A DNA stretch of 64,000 nucleotides. Source: Eudorina sp. 2006-703-Eu-15. Lineage: Eukaryota > Chlorophyta > Chlorophyceae > Chlamydomonadales > Volvocaceae. A program made the translations under genes and the position numbers. The notes beneath the pieces were generated by a model. The model did no database searches. It saw nothing but the letters and a program-made list of their open reading frames with translations, and had not been told where the DNA came from. The DNA is taken from positions 574,759 to 638,758 of the forward strand of contig BDSI01000073.1 of the NCBI GenBank assembly GCA_003117195.1, in the 5' to 3' direction. This document shows, piece by piece, positions 48,908 to 61,331 of this stretch (positions are counted from its first letter, which is position 1; each line of letters starts with the position of its first letter).

Positions 48908-49958
48908 CACTCGGGAAAGCCCCAGTCATGAACCCGTTCATGGGGGGGTCCGCCGGTCATGAACCCGTTCATGGATCCATCCAGTCATGAACCGCAGTCA
49001 TGGAGCCAGTCATGCCAGCATGCCCAGTCATGAGTAGCAGCCCTCCAGTCATGCATGTTGTCTGCCAGTCATGAACGGCAGTCATGGAACCCGGGCTCAT
49101 GAACAGTCATGATTCACCAAGTCATTTGTCAACATGCCAGTCATATACGAACGCTAGTCATAGGACTTGGTGCTCATGACCAGTCATAATGGGCCAAGTT
49201 GACTATTGGTCATGACGGCTGATAGTCCCTCACTCTGGGAAAAACTCGGTTCGTTCACTGTAACGGTCATAACGTGCAAGTACGAGTCATGGGCAGCCGG
49301 CCGGGCATGACTGGGCAGAGTCATTGAGTGCACTGTACGAGTCATAACGTGCAAGTACGAGTCATGGGCAGCCGGCCGGGCATGACTGGGCAGAGTCATT
49401 GAGTGCACTGTACGAGTCATAACGTGCAAGTATGAGTCATGGGCAGCCGGCCGGGCATGACTGGGCAGAGTCATTGAGTGCACTGTAACGGTCATGTGGA
49501 GGGTCATGACGCCAGTCATGGACATTTTATGACTGCGACTTATGACTCCTGGCCTGCGGGTATGACTAGAAACCTGCGATCTATGACTGGCGGGAGCCCC
49601 AATGACCCATTCTAGTCATTTTGGGATCCAGTCATGATCGGTCATGAACGGGGCTATGAACGGGGCCATGAACGGGCCTATGACTGCCGCCAGTCATGAA
49701 GCCCCCGTCCATGAACGGGCCTATGACTGCCGCCAGTCATGAAGCCCCGTCCATGAACGGCCTATGACTGCCGCCAGTCATGAAGCCCCCGTCCATGAAC
49801 GGGCCTATGACTGCCGCCAGTCATGGCTGCACTTCCTCATGAACGGGCCTATGACTGGAGGGCATGCCATGACTGGTATCATGACTGGGTTCATGACTGG
49901 GCCCATGACTGGGCCCATGACTGGCGGCGCCCTCCATGACTGGTTTTTTCCACGAGTG
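48908..49958. mobile_element. CACTC-ended element made of GTCATGA repeats, inserted in an exon (1,051 bp)
   Basis: Ends: left CACTCGGGAAAGCCCCAGTC; right, read inward, CACTCGTGGAAAAAACCAGT. The 3-bp target duplication TTA lies at 48905-48907 and 49959-49961. Removing the element and one TTA rejoins the host exon in frame (LTERV then IPVRDST), matching LTERSVPTKVQ in the paralogue. The whole body is dispersed AGTCATGA/TCATGACT copies, including a threefold 75-bp tandem. A CACTCTGGGAAAAACTCGG end-like sequence at 49227 inside it may be a nested relative. It has no coding capacity. Confidence 0.85.
49264..49488. repeat. Three 75-bp tandem units
   Basis: Copies at 49264-49338, 49339-49413 and 49414-49488 are nearly identical and each holds several GTCAT motifs. 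They are part of the inserted element. Confidence 0.9.
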
Positions 49959-50854
49959 TTATTCCCGTCCGAGACAGCACTGTAGACGGTCCTTCAGTCA
50001 GCGCCGCGGACGGCGGAAGCAGCGGCAGCGACGGTATGCCGCCTTCTGCCAGGCGGCGGCGGCTGCGACGGCAGCAGGCACGGAGACAGCTGCTTCAGGA
50101 TGACCGCACCACCAGCAGCAGGGACGGCAGTGGAGCCTCATGCACCGTCACATCCCAGGCCTCCGTTTTCCGATCGCGCTCAGTTCTGACACTGCTGAGG
50201 CGTACGACAACGACCGGCTCAGCTCCACCGCCGCCTTCGTCGCCTACGTCGTCTGAAAGCGGTGGTGCCACTGCTGGTGCCGGCGGCCCGAGCAGCTACC
50301 ATGCATCAACGACGGAAGGTAGGGCTACTATCCGTCTTTTGCTGGTATATACATACGTAGATATGCGTGTACTTGCTGAGTAACAACCACGAAACCTGCG
50401 GAAGACAACGAAGTATGACTGTCTATCTATGTGTAACAGCAGCAATCAAGCAAGTCCTCGCTTGGGTGTTTATGCCAGTGGCGTTACACTGCACGGCGGC
50501 ATGGTGCTGTGTGCGGACCATGTGCGCGATTCGTACTTCTCGTATTACTCGTATTGCATCGGCCGTCCAGCCAGGTAGGAGTACTACTGCGAACGAAATC
50601 AACAAGCGACATCTGCGTAACCTTTCATATATATCATATTTAAATGTCGTTGGGGCCTGCTGGGGCTTGCGCTTGTATATACCGTTGATTGCATTCATAC
50701 ATTTGTAGTGAGTGTACGGCACTCACTACAGGAAACGTCTGATGAGCAGACGCACACTTATAAGTCTGCTTTACACCCGCCACAGCTGCCATAAATAGTT
50801 ACTATCCAGTTGTACTAAACAAGTATTGCAAGACTGCATGCATGCGTCGTCGAT

Positions 50855-50858
<4 letters not shown>

Positions 50859-50899
<41 letters not shown>
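50859..50899. repeat. (TG)n microsatellite
   Basis: About 40 bp of pure TG in an intron of the rightward paralogue, next to a LINE-like fragment. Confidence 0.95.
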
Positions 50900-50902
<3 letters not shown>

Positions 50903-51001
50903 ATGGTTGGGGGTGCGTAACCCCATACCTGCACATACCCATACGAGCCGGAGGCCCAAGGGCAAACAAAACGCCCAAAAGCACTGGTTTGCAATACCGC
51001 A

Positions 51002-51253
51002 TTAACAGGAGTCGACGAGACTAGCGCCCAAAGGGCACGATAGAATTACGGTGAGCCACATGCGCTCCAACATCTTTGCCAAACGAGCGGGATCCCAGGC
51101 AATCGCCTCCCTCATCGTATTAGGGCGGTGAAACCCTTCCTCAGCGCGTATTGCATCGTAAGCCGGGCAGTCGAGTAGAACATGCATGCGTCGTCGATCC
51201 GTAATAATAGCAAGCGGAAGCGTGCATACATAATATTTTGTGTGCACATACAC
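51002..51253 (-). mobile_element. Non-LTR retrotransposon C-terminal fragment
   Basis: The minus strand encodes RRRMHVLLDCPAYDAIRAEE and then AIAWDPARLAKMLERMW. The H-x-LLxCPxY...R pattern is typical of the region after the reverse transcriptase in LINE-type ORFs. It is a fragment within an intron of the rightward paralogue. Confidence 0.55.
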
Positions 51254-51911
51254 GCAGCAGCCCTGGCTAGCTTCTAGTCATTCTCGGTCTGAGTAGTCTG
51301 AGCTGTTAGGCACAGATAGGATCTTAATCCAGGCGAGCATATATATGGCTTTCCACAGCAATAATTGTGCTCGGTCATGCTAACGAACAACCCACTCCAT
51401 CGCTCGATGAACATGTACAGGCCAGCACACATTCATCCACCTCCCACCGCCGCCGCTGCAGTCATCGGCTCCGCTGGGCGTGGAATCCTTTGATGCTGTC
51501 TCGCTATCAATGGACTCTTTGTACCCGAGGGCGGCTACGCTGCCTTTATGAGGGGCTGGAAGGACCAGCTCGCGGAGAACAGCCGCCGGCGGAGGCGTCT
51601 CCAGCAGGAGCGGCCGAGGGGCCGCAGCCGGAGCCGTTGCATGCAGGAGGCTGCGACAGTCGACTTATTGGAGGAGGAGAACCAGAAAGATCACCAGCAG
51701 CTGGCTCGTCACGGCCCTATTAACGCGGATGGGCTATATGGGCCCATACTAGAATGCCAAATGCTGTAAAGCGCCGGCTAAGGGTTTCATCATCATCAGG
51801 CACAACAGACGAGCAGCCGAATGGCGGAACCCAAAGGTAGGTATCAGTCAATCATTATATCCATATTTAGCATTTAATCGTAGTCAGGAGCTCTGCCCTT
51901 CGACAGTGATG

Positions 51912-52830
51912 AATGAATGAATGAATGTTACAGCGGACCCCAACGGGATCATCGGTGTATACCAGAGCAAGCCCCAGTAGGCCCCACCGCCAAGGCGGCA
52001 GGTCACCTCCACACCACAACGCCGCACTCAAAGAAAACACACCGGGCCATAACTCCAACCAGTCAGACACCGAAGCAAGCAGAGGCGCGCAGCGGGGCAA
52101 CACTACCAAAGGATAGGCACAGCAGCGGACATAATCCCCAGAAGTGGATAAAGCCAAGCACAGGGAGGTCGCCCACACAGGCACCCCATTACCCAGCTAC
52201 CACCACCTCTGAGGCACCAAACGCAGCACACCTCTCGACGGTCTTGGAAGGCCACGCCTGGCTCGTGACACTGCCCAGCGACCGCTAGTGGGGTAACCCG
52301 CATCATAAGAAATAACTTGGCCAAAACACCAAAATGCCAACGGGAGCCCAGCCTCCACCCCAATCTGAGGGTAGGCCCGGTCCCCAACTTGAACCCCGGT
52401 TCGGAGAGCCCGACGATAAACAGACAGAGGGCGGGAACCCGCGCCTCATCCTTCTTCAGGAGCAGGTCCCGCACATCGCAGGACTCCCCCGCCACTTTCA
52501 AGAAAGGGTGGAAAGGCCCACTGAGCTCCATCCCCGTCTCGGGAGCCCCAACTCGGCGAACCGTGAAGGCGCCCCCAAAAGTCAGCGATTGCGCGCCGCT
52601 CCCCTTGTTCTGCCAATGTCGGTCCGGCCGGATCGTCTGACCCTGACCAGGTGCTGACCGACGCAGGTGGTCGGCGACCAGTCTCCATGGCCGCAATCGC
52701 GGCCAACACCACCACATCCCAAACAACTTGCTCCACGGGTGGCGGGGGTTCCGCCAGCCAGACCTGCGGCCTCCGTATCCGTGCCCCTAGGCGCGCTTCC
52801 AACTGACCCACCACCGCTGGGCACTCGCAT
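51912..52830 (-). mobile_element. Probable 5'-truncated non-LTR retroelement
   Basis: On the minus strand it ends GTCCGCTGTAACATTC followed by ATTC repeats, a LINE-like simple tail. Upstream, a frame (about 52814-52446) contains VWDVVVLAAIAAMETGRR, which could be the tail of a retroelement ORF. No catalytic motif is seen, so the call rests on the tail and on position. Confidence 0.4.
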
Positions 52831-53009
52831 GACCAGAAATGGTGCTGTCGGGGTGTCTCTGACCCCCCGCCTGTGATGTCCCATGATAGACCCCCCTGTG
52901 ATGTCCATGATAGACCCCCGTGATGTCACATCCGACTTTTATTCCTACCGGCTGGCAAGCTGGATTGTACAACGGACAGTTGAAGTCCACGCTTTAAATT
53001 TCATCTATA

Positions 53010-53265
53010 GTCTTCGGGATAGTCGATCACAATAGACGATCCATCTACAGTCGATGGTCATAGTCGATCGCAATATACGATGGCATCTATAGACGATGGC
53101 CATAGTCGATCACAATAGTCCATGCCAGCTATAGACGATGGCAATAGTCCATCACTATAGTCGACATCGGCTATAGACAATGTCTATAGACGGCATTGAC
53201 TATAGTCCATCTATTGAGGCCCATCGTCTATTAGACGATGCTCCTGTCTATAGACGCTGGAAAAA
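53010..53265. repeat. Tandem ATAGTCGATCACAATAGACG-type repeat
   Basis: About ten degenerate units of roughly 20-25 bp alternating TAGTCGAT and ATAGACGAT. These are partly self-complementary, so the tract can fold on itself. Confidence 0.8.
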
Positions 53266-54969
53266 AATACAGACGTGTCTGTCGCCTTGCCTCATCAATG
53301 AAATGCGCGGTTATGGGAAACATAATCAGGATTCCTGGTAAAATAGTTTTAACAATTCGTGTTCTCGCTCATCGTCGCCGCGCACTGTATGAAGCGCAAG
53401 CACATGCCTCAACCGATTGAATGCTTGCGCAGGCGCTCCCTCTTGAAGACCGGGCGACAGGAGGTCTATCGCAAGGACAAGTACATAAGCGTTGACGGCC
53501 ACACCCTAGGTTTCACATTTGCAGCTGGCAGAACGGTAGGATCTGAACACGGCAACCGCACATCAAGTCGTAAAGCGAAGGTAAGTTCGTAGCATTGTAA
53601 TGGTGCACGGTGTTTAAGCTACTTTATTTCTACTTGATGCGCCGCCGGTCTGTGCCGCTTGATGGAAGGTTGCAATGCAGCTTATTTGCGCCACCAACCA
53701 TGTTTCGAACCAATTAATGTTAAATGATATAAATAATCAATATATTATAAATAGTAGTGGTAGTGGAAGAGTGTTTATAATAATAATAAATATATTCATA
53801 TCATGATATGTATACTGATCATTATGATCATTATAACTTTATTATGAGTAATATTATTATTACTATAATTACAAAATATATAAAATAATAATATATAATA
53901 TAACGATGATCGCAATCATTTAAGCGTCTATTGCATTGCTATATCCATGTGTGTACAGATGCTCAACGCCATTGATGGCAATATTGACATCAACTTCTTT
54001 GACTATTGGCTTCCAAGTTATCTGACTGCGAATAACTCCGGGACATGGGTGAGTCTGTGCCTGCAAGCATCCGCTTTTTTATGTAACAAACATGCCGTGG
54101 ATCCTCTGCAATGAACAGTGTAGGTGCGTGGTCCAAACGTTCGGCCTTAGCATGCATGAGCACGTACATCTGAGGATTACGATGTCATCATGTGCGTGCG
54201 TGAAAGGTGTATGCACCATCAAACGTCGCTGTTGATCTGACACACATTTCTCTTGCGGTTCGTACAGGCCTGTACAGAGACAATGATGGATCCTACTACC
54301 GAACAGAGTCTTCTGTGGCAAGCGACCTGCGTTTGGGCGGAAACGTTTTACTGGGCAGCAGTGTCCGAAATGTTTAACTACCGCTCAAGCTGCAATGACT
54401 TTCAGGCACGTGTCCGTCCGCTACACATGATATAAATCCACAACGTGCGTCCAACAATCGGCGGGCCTTACTTCCACGCACTTCGATTGTCCGAAACAGG
54501 CGTGTGCGAGCTCCAATCAAAGACGATATCCCCCCCCCCACACACACAAACTACGTTGAACTGCCATTCGTTGTATGTGATGGGAGCGAGTATTCCATCT
54601 TCCTTGGTACCGTTAGCACAAACTGTACTGTACGTATGTTTCTTACATATCACCCGATTATTGTCACATCCGTTCAGGAGTACCTGCAACCGGGTTTCTC
54701 GATGCTGTATTCCCGCCGATGGACGCTCTTCAGCATCCGTATCCGCCTTGCGATTGTCAGCATGGGCATCTCGCTTGATGTGGGCCCGGACCTCTACGGA
54801 TCACTCGGCGCTGCCTCATGGGCTCGTCGCTAGCCGTTGGTGTGGAGCGGGTTTGAGTGGTAAGTTGATGAGCGAGGCAGCATTGAAACATTCTCGTATG
54901 GCGGACAGCGATCAGGAGCCGCTGCATGTGGGATAACAGACATAACCGGCGAATTACATAAATGAACGC

Positions 54970-55395
54970 ACGCCGTGCCAGGTATTAGTATTGGTATTAA
55001 ATATTAGTGTTAGAGTATTTTAGTTTACTAATACTATAAAACTACATTAGTAAATGATATTTTTTTTAGTAGAATATATTAGTATATAATTATATAATAC
55101 TAATACTAATACAGTAGTAGTATTATAGTGATATAGTTTTTAGTATTGTATTAGTACCATAGTGTTATAGTATAAGTATGATAGTATCGGTATGAAGTAG
55201 TTGTATTGGTATGAGTATATAGTATTAGTTTAAATATATAGTATTCGTTTCAATCCTTTTGTACTGCTGTACTTTCGTAATATTCGTATTTTCGCACTTT
55301 TGTACACTTGTACTTTAATATTACAGTATTATAGTATATTAATATTTTAATATTTAAGATTTAGTATTATAGGATTTTAGTATGTTTTGAAGGGG
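54970..55395. repeat. AT-rich (TAGTAT)n-like intron tract
   Basis: Degenerate TATTAGTAT/ATAGTAT units over 400 bp, in the last intron of the rightward paralogue. Confidence 0.8.
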
Positions 55396-58300
55396 CCGTT
55401 TTAAGGGCCGGAAACTCCTTCGGACGATAATGTATTTACCCGAAAATCAGTTTTAAACTGGTCGACACATCGTACCAAAATAAGTTAAAAATTGAAAACA
55501 ATGTTTGCAAGTTGTCACCACGGCCGGCCGTCGTGACAACTTGCAAAATGACCTCTGACACAAATTCTTTATGCTTTTAATCTGAAAAGATACGAGTCGT
55601 AGGCCCAAGCCAACCCAAACCACACATAAAAGCAACAAATTCCACTTCAGTTGAGAAATCAGAATTCGTTGTGGCAATAGGCGCTTTCCGCTGCCAAAAT
55701 GAACGACAACGAAGGATACCAGAACTAGGGCCTCTTCCCGAACCTTGTGGCGAAGTCGTTCTTCCGCCCAGTCCTCCAGGAGAACAACTAAGACTGTTGC
55801 GAAGAACGCCGTGGCACCGTCCTGCCCAACTTCCCCGGCCACCCTGCCGTGCTGCGGACGACCGTCCTCGCGCCGCTCTTCGCCTTCGAGGCGCTGGACC
55901 AGGGGCACAACGGTGGGAGGGTGGGGAACGGCGCAGCTTTAAGTGGCTGCTGGTGTGTGACGCGGACACGGTGTTAGTGCCGCACGCCGTGCTGCAGCTT
56001 CTCAACGGCTGAAGCAGCGCGTGTGCTTCTGCTTCCGCGGCAAAACACTGGCAATCGCAGGCACGCACGCGCCCTATAAAACCACCTCGCAGTTGGCGGC
56101 CTTGGATCCATGACATAGCTGTTGCCTTCACTCAGGAGGAGAACGTCTCTCGGACGGGAGGTCAGGGGCACGCACGCCGCAAAGGCAGGCTGCTGCTCAT
56201 TCCGCCGTCGTCAGCGAGTGATAACAGCGGGAGGACGCCGCCGACGGGGAGACGCAGACACGATGATGGCTTGTATGTGTGCCGGCTGGTTCGGTCGTCA
56301 TGCATGGCTGACTCATGCCAGGGTGCATTGCCGGAACAATTATGGAAGAACATACATAGGTTGACCCTGGTGTGGCGTGGCAGACTGCAGTCGAACCCTT
56401 CATGGTTCATGCATGTGCAGCAGCTCCGATCCGGCGGTTGAACTTCCCGTTTGTGGCGTGTGTCAGTGTCCGCAGAACGAGGCCTGCAGCTGGCCGCTGG
56501 CTGTAACAGTACGTATAGTATTAGTAATAGGATAAAATGGGTCTTATTAGTAATAAGATTAGGATGTTGTTATATTTATTGTTATTATTAGTATTGTTAT
56601 TGAGACAATAAGAGACGTAATTAACATGAGGAAAGCACCCCAATTATGTCTACCATAACACACAGGATCTTTGGACGGTACAGCATGGCTAGACGTCAAC
56701 GTCCTGGTCTACGAATTTAAGCTATCCGCCGGGATTGCCATTCTGCGGCGGTGCCTGGCTACGTGTTGTGGAGCGTCAACATGGCCATGTACGGCGATGA
56801 TGGCCTCAAGCCGTCCTGCACCCTGTTCAACGTCAATCTGCGATGCTCAGCGTCCAGATCTATGGCAACAACGCTTCCTGTTCTGGTGGGTGATGTAACA
56901 CACCATTGTTGAGACCCCTGGTTCGAGTCGCCGGCTGTCAACTGGTTGGTCTGTGATAGAGCACGATGGCGAGAGCCGACTACCTAGCCGCCGCGACATC
57001 ACTCCCCCACGCCTCCGCCCTCGCCTCCGCCACCTCCCCCGCCGCCTCTCCCCGCGCCTCGCCGCCGCCCCTACCGCCGCCACCACCGCCACCGCGCCGG
57101 ACCCGCCACCGCCGCCGCACCGCCGCCGCCTTCTCACCGCCGTTCCCACCCACCCGCCGCCACCATCCCCGTCTCCACCTCCTCCACCTCCACCCTTTCC
57201 CGATCCCCGGGAGCCGTCGTCGGCAAAACCTCCGCTGACGTGTCCTCCATACGAGACCAGTAGTCGTCTCGGCAGGCGGATCACGACTGACGGCGCTGTA
57301 TCATCGGCTGCTGCTGCTGCTGGCACAGCAGCCAATCCCGCCGTACAAACCAGACAACGGCGGCCTTCTGGAGGCAAACCAGACCTCACACAGGGTCAGT
57401 TCGCCGCCATTATCGCTGTGGTGCAATTGCGGCCACGGCAGTCATCGTCGTGACCATCGCGCCGCAGTGTACGTCCTGAAAAGAATAACGAGAGCAGTAA
57501 GATTTCGTCAACCAGCGGCGGCGGGGTCCAGCTGGCCGCAGGAGACCACCGCCGCCAGCTCTCCCTCCGCGCCGTCGAGCCGCAACGACGCCCATGTTTA
57601 GGGTGATGTGTCGGGCGGTTGTGGAAGATCGTGCTGAAGGACCGCAACCGTCGTCGCCGCCAACGTAATCAGACAGCGCCGGCGGGCTCAGGGCTGCATG
57701 GGGCGGATCAACAACTACGCTGCTGCTGCTGCTGCTGCTGCAGCGCCGGCGACCGCCTCTGCTGATGAGAGCCCAACAGCTGTCAGCTGCCCAACGTACC
57801 TTTCCCTGATGATAAGCAGCGGATGGTTGCTTGGATGGTAACCGCGCTGTGTGCATGCGTGAGGCACGCACACATCGCTCGCGTGCTCGCTCGGCGGGTT
57901 AGGGGTCCTCCGATGCGATGCGATGCGATGCATGCATGATAAGTAGGGGATCGGCTTCCTCGAAGCCGGAAAAAGGCGGGGCCCCCACAATCTGTACAGG
58001 CCGGTTGCTTTACAACGAAAACTCTTGACGTTGACCTGCTGGGTCCATGGAGACCGCGGAGCTTTACTATGACCGTGTGCGCATACATTTTGTCAGCTAA
58101 ACCAAAGTTACCTCGCTATAGAGGATCAATTAATATGAAAAACTGGCGAATTAGTTCAGCGAATAATGAACGTTTTGCCGTTACCTCACACACCACACGG
58201 CGCACACACGGACAGGGCGGGGTAATACTGGGGATTGGGGCCCTCCGAACGCGCTTCGCGCTGCGTGGGCCCCGCCTAAAAAGGCATTGGATGGCATGGC

Positions 58301-59477
58301 GGCGCCGGGCGTGCTTACTTGCACTATTGCTGCTGCATCTTTGGAGGGGGTCCGATCCGATCGGCAGATCTATATCATCATAGTATACGTACGCGCCGCC
58401 TACGAAAGAACGAAGCTGTCTGGATGGGCCCGTACGTTGGACTGACCAACGGAACTTGTTACACGCGAAGGTCCACCTTCGTTCGTTACCTGTCACGGTT
58501 GCCTACGTAGTATGATGAAAAAACCTATCCGGCATAGCGCGCGGCCGCCGCCCGCCGATCGGATTATTATTAAGCTAGCTCGATTGCTGAATGCTTGTAT
58601 GACAGCGTGGCAGCTTAGTGTATAAATACGTAGCAAGCAAGCAAAGGGCACGTGTGATGGCGTATTTGTGGCTGCGTGGGATCTACCTAGCTAAAGATTT
58701 CCTGTATGCGTGCTTCGTTCGTTCGTTCGTTGACGTGCGTGGTCCGTGCGTGCATGCCTGGCGACCGGCGGTGGATGTACGGGTACCGATGTAGGCGCGC
58801 TGCTGCTGTGATGAGCAAAGTAACAAATAAATAAATCATCACGCATGCATGTAGCTACCACGCAATGCATGCGAGGAGCTTATATACCCCTGATTGGCCG
58901 ATCGATAGACGCACCGATCGATGGGCACCCTACCTATACATCACCACACGCCAAACCCATCAATCATACGTGTTACACACCTACATATGTACGTAGTGAA
59001 CCGTTTGCTGCCCGCGAATACATCAGGCCTACATCGAGTACGTATTTATGCAGGAATTGCTGCGGATGTATGGGGTTGCGGTTTATCTCCATGTCATTTT
59101 ATATTGACGAGCGAGGACGGATGCGCTGTTGTACTAGCTAGTTGTACGCATATATTATGCCGACGATCGACGACAGCTAGCTGGCGACGGACTAGCTACA
59201 TACGACGAATGCTGGGCCGCGGGCGCGCGCGGCGGCTGTTTACTTGATTGTGCTGCTCCACGCAGGCAGCAGACAGCATCGCACGCACGCAGTTCGCTTG
59301 CGCAATTTCGCAATTGAGTCGATCAAATGAATACTGTGCGTGCGTGCGTGTCTGTATTGGCGCGGTTCGTCATCGACATACATACGCCACGTCGCAGTCA
59401 AATTACGTGCCGCCCTCCGTGCCGTCGCTCGCTCGCAATATACACCAGGGCTAGGCTAAGGATCCAGCCACCTTACT

Positions 59478-59490
59478 TGTAACGGTTGCA
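59478..59490. repeat. Palindrome TGTAACGGTTGCA (one mismatch)
   Basis: Degenerate copy of the 13-bp palindrome found at 38141. Confidence 0.4.
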
Positions 59491-61296
59491 GCATGCCTGC
59501 TGGAGCCATGCATCCAGTGTGGCACGCATTGATCAGCGGCGGCGGTGGCGTGACGCACACACAGAAGGCAAACAAGCGGGGCCGCAGCGAGCTGCCCGAG
59601 AGGATACGTAGGACCGACCCTGCATCTATTGCAGCCGGTCAGTTGACTGCACGTACGCACGCACCCAGTACGTATTCCGCTACGTAAATGTATGCTCTAG
59701 CTAGCCAGCTAAGCCAGCAGCCAGTGGCATCTGTCGCTCGGTCTCTCCAATCAACGAACCATGCTTCCATACCAACCGCATCAGATATATATATAAGTCT
59801 TGTTCGACCTGCCTGCCCACCTCGCTCCGCCCAACGAACGAACTCCTCATCATGCATGCAGCCAACGGCCAACTACCTCATTCTCGTTCCTTGCTGCTTG
59901 CTTGCTTGCAAGCTCGCTCGCTCCATCCACAGCGCGTTCTCTGTTGCACACACTTCGTTGTTATGCATGCTTTACGCACTCGACAACGGAGAAGGGCACG
60001 CACCTCCTAACTGATGACATGCGATGGATCGATCGAGTACAATGCCACGTAGTGAGCGTAACGAAGTGCGTGTATGTATGTGACGGCGAGCAGACACCCA
60101 CCCGCACAATGCGTGCGCAATGACCAGCAGATAGACAGCCACGCCGGCGGCAGCCAGCAGATAGCTAGCCCCCGCGCATTGTCGTCCGTCGAGCGGACAC
60201 TACATAATTATCTATAAATAAAGCAGCAAGCAAGCACAGATGCACCCCAACGAATGCACTGCGTCGCCCATTCGTCAGTCGCGTCGCCGCCCGAAGTATG
60301 TGGTGGCTTTCGCGGGCTTGCTTGGCAGGTAATATATTCGAAATATACATCGAAAGAAAGGAATGAATAGGTCCGACCCAGCTAAAATTAGCTCCGCGGG
60401 GGAGATAGAAACATCCGTGCGCGGTTTGCTCCGATCGATCGGTTTCGATCGATTGCTTGACATCCGTACAAACGTTGATCGCGTGCAATGCAAGAGTACG
60501 GGGAAGTTTGCCGTCCACCCGTACACCGTACATCCGTATGCCGACCCGCATTCATCTTATCTGTCAGCAGCAGCAGCACCCATCGAGCAGCTCGGCTGCT
60601 GCACCTCGCGTAGCACCTCGCTCGGCTGCTAGATAGCCAGCCACGGGGGTGCCGATTAGCATTCATTACTGACGCCCGAGCATGAAAGTGTCCCGAACAA
60701 ACGCACGCAATCACCCAGGAATGCCTAAAAACAAATGTTGTATTTCTGCCACTGATACATGTCCAGTCCCGAGGGTGTGCGACAGTTGAAACTCCTACAA
60801 AGGATACCAGCGGTCGCGAGGTGCACATTCGTACACGAAACTACCTACCGTACATACACCGGAACGATATTAGGACCGCATCACCTAAGCCAATGCACCC
60901 ATCCAACAACGAACCCCGCACCATGCAATGACATGCACTCACGCAAAGGTAAAGCGAGTAGGTCCGACTCCTGCAGGCACGTCGCTCACAGCGACAGCCA
61001 CACACGCTCATACACGATTTTGCTTCCGATTGAGCGATTCCAAAACCATCTACATGGAGCGGCACCCGCTTCCGCGCCTGCCGGCGGTGCGTGTAGTGCG
61101 TGCGGCGCTGCTTGAGGAGGTAAGCGGTTCATTACCCTCAATGGGTACAAGGTAGGGGTGAAATGAGGTTGCCACTACGTCGCGAAGCTGGGGAAGGTGC
61201 CCTGCGGGTACCGCGCACGCATCAACCCGAATCTGATTATTGCGGGATTTTTTACTCGGTAACTATATGCATGTTTGATGATCTGCCATCGCTCAG

Positions 61297-61331
61297 CAGC
61301 AGGGGGCAGCAGCAGCAGCAGCAGCAGCAGG
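61297..61331. repeat. (CAG)n triplet repeat
   Basis: About eight CAG triplets (61310-61330) with a CAGCAGCAG lead-in at 61297. Confidence 0.8.

Larger units (their letters stand above)
51837..53432 (+). other. Extra intron present only in the rightward paralogue
   Basis: Bounded by GTAGGT and a GCGCAG acceptor, in phase 2, between ...GGTQ and RRSLLKTGRQ. The leftward copy is continuous here (GGSARDSLLQSGRK). The intron is filled by a LINE-like fragment and a short tandem repeat. Confidence 0.6.
45917..57660 (+). pseudogene. Second copy of the surface-protein gene, frameshifted and transposon-interrupted
   Basis: Exons matched to the leftward paralogue: 45917-46046 (signal peptide; RLWVLLVALSVVHMLLDCSL core, then AQQQA), 46783-47226, 47587-47957, 48207-48538, 48830-50318 (split by a transposon at 48908-49958), 51421-51836, 53433-53580, 53959-54048, 54269-54415 (possible GC donor), 54678-54859, and from 56666 (last). 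Paired landmarks include FSVLGCDSDSGTSHYSVRI, CPRGCLLDVLESVAANFNL, FYAFNAEYTA, LYPRAA/MRGWKDQLAENSRRR, INFFDYWLPSYL and SLDGTAW. They are followed by a PPPPSPSPPPPPPPFPDP stalk and a broken hydrophobic span near 57.4 kb. Single-base frame changes are needed near 47770, 51526, 51750, 54800, 56740, 56850 and 57420. It may be a decaying pseudogene or a copy with consensus errors. The 3' limit is approximate. Confidence 0.75.

Noticed and set aside
49264..49488. Evenly spaced repeats that resemble a CRISPR array
   Set aside because: The units are directly abutting 75-bp tandems without variable spacers, in a eukaryotic transposon.
54269..54415. GC donor at 54416 as an established unusual intron
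   Set aside because: The locus is frameshifted, so a degraded GT donor is as likely as a functional GC donor.
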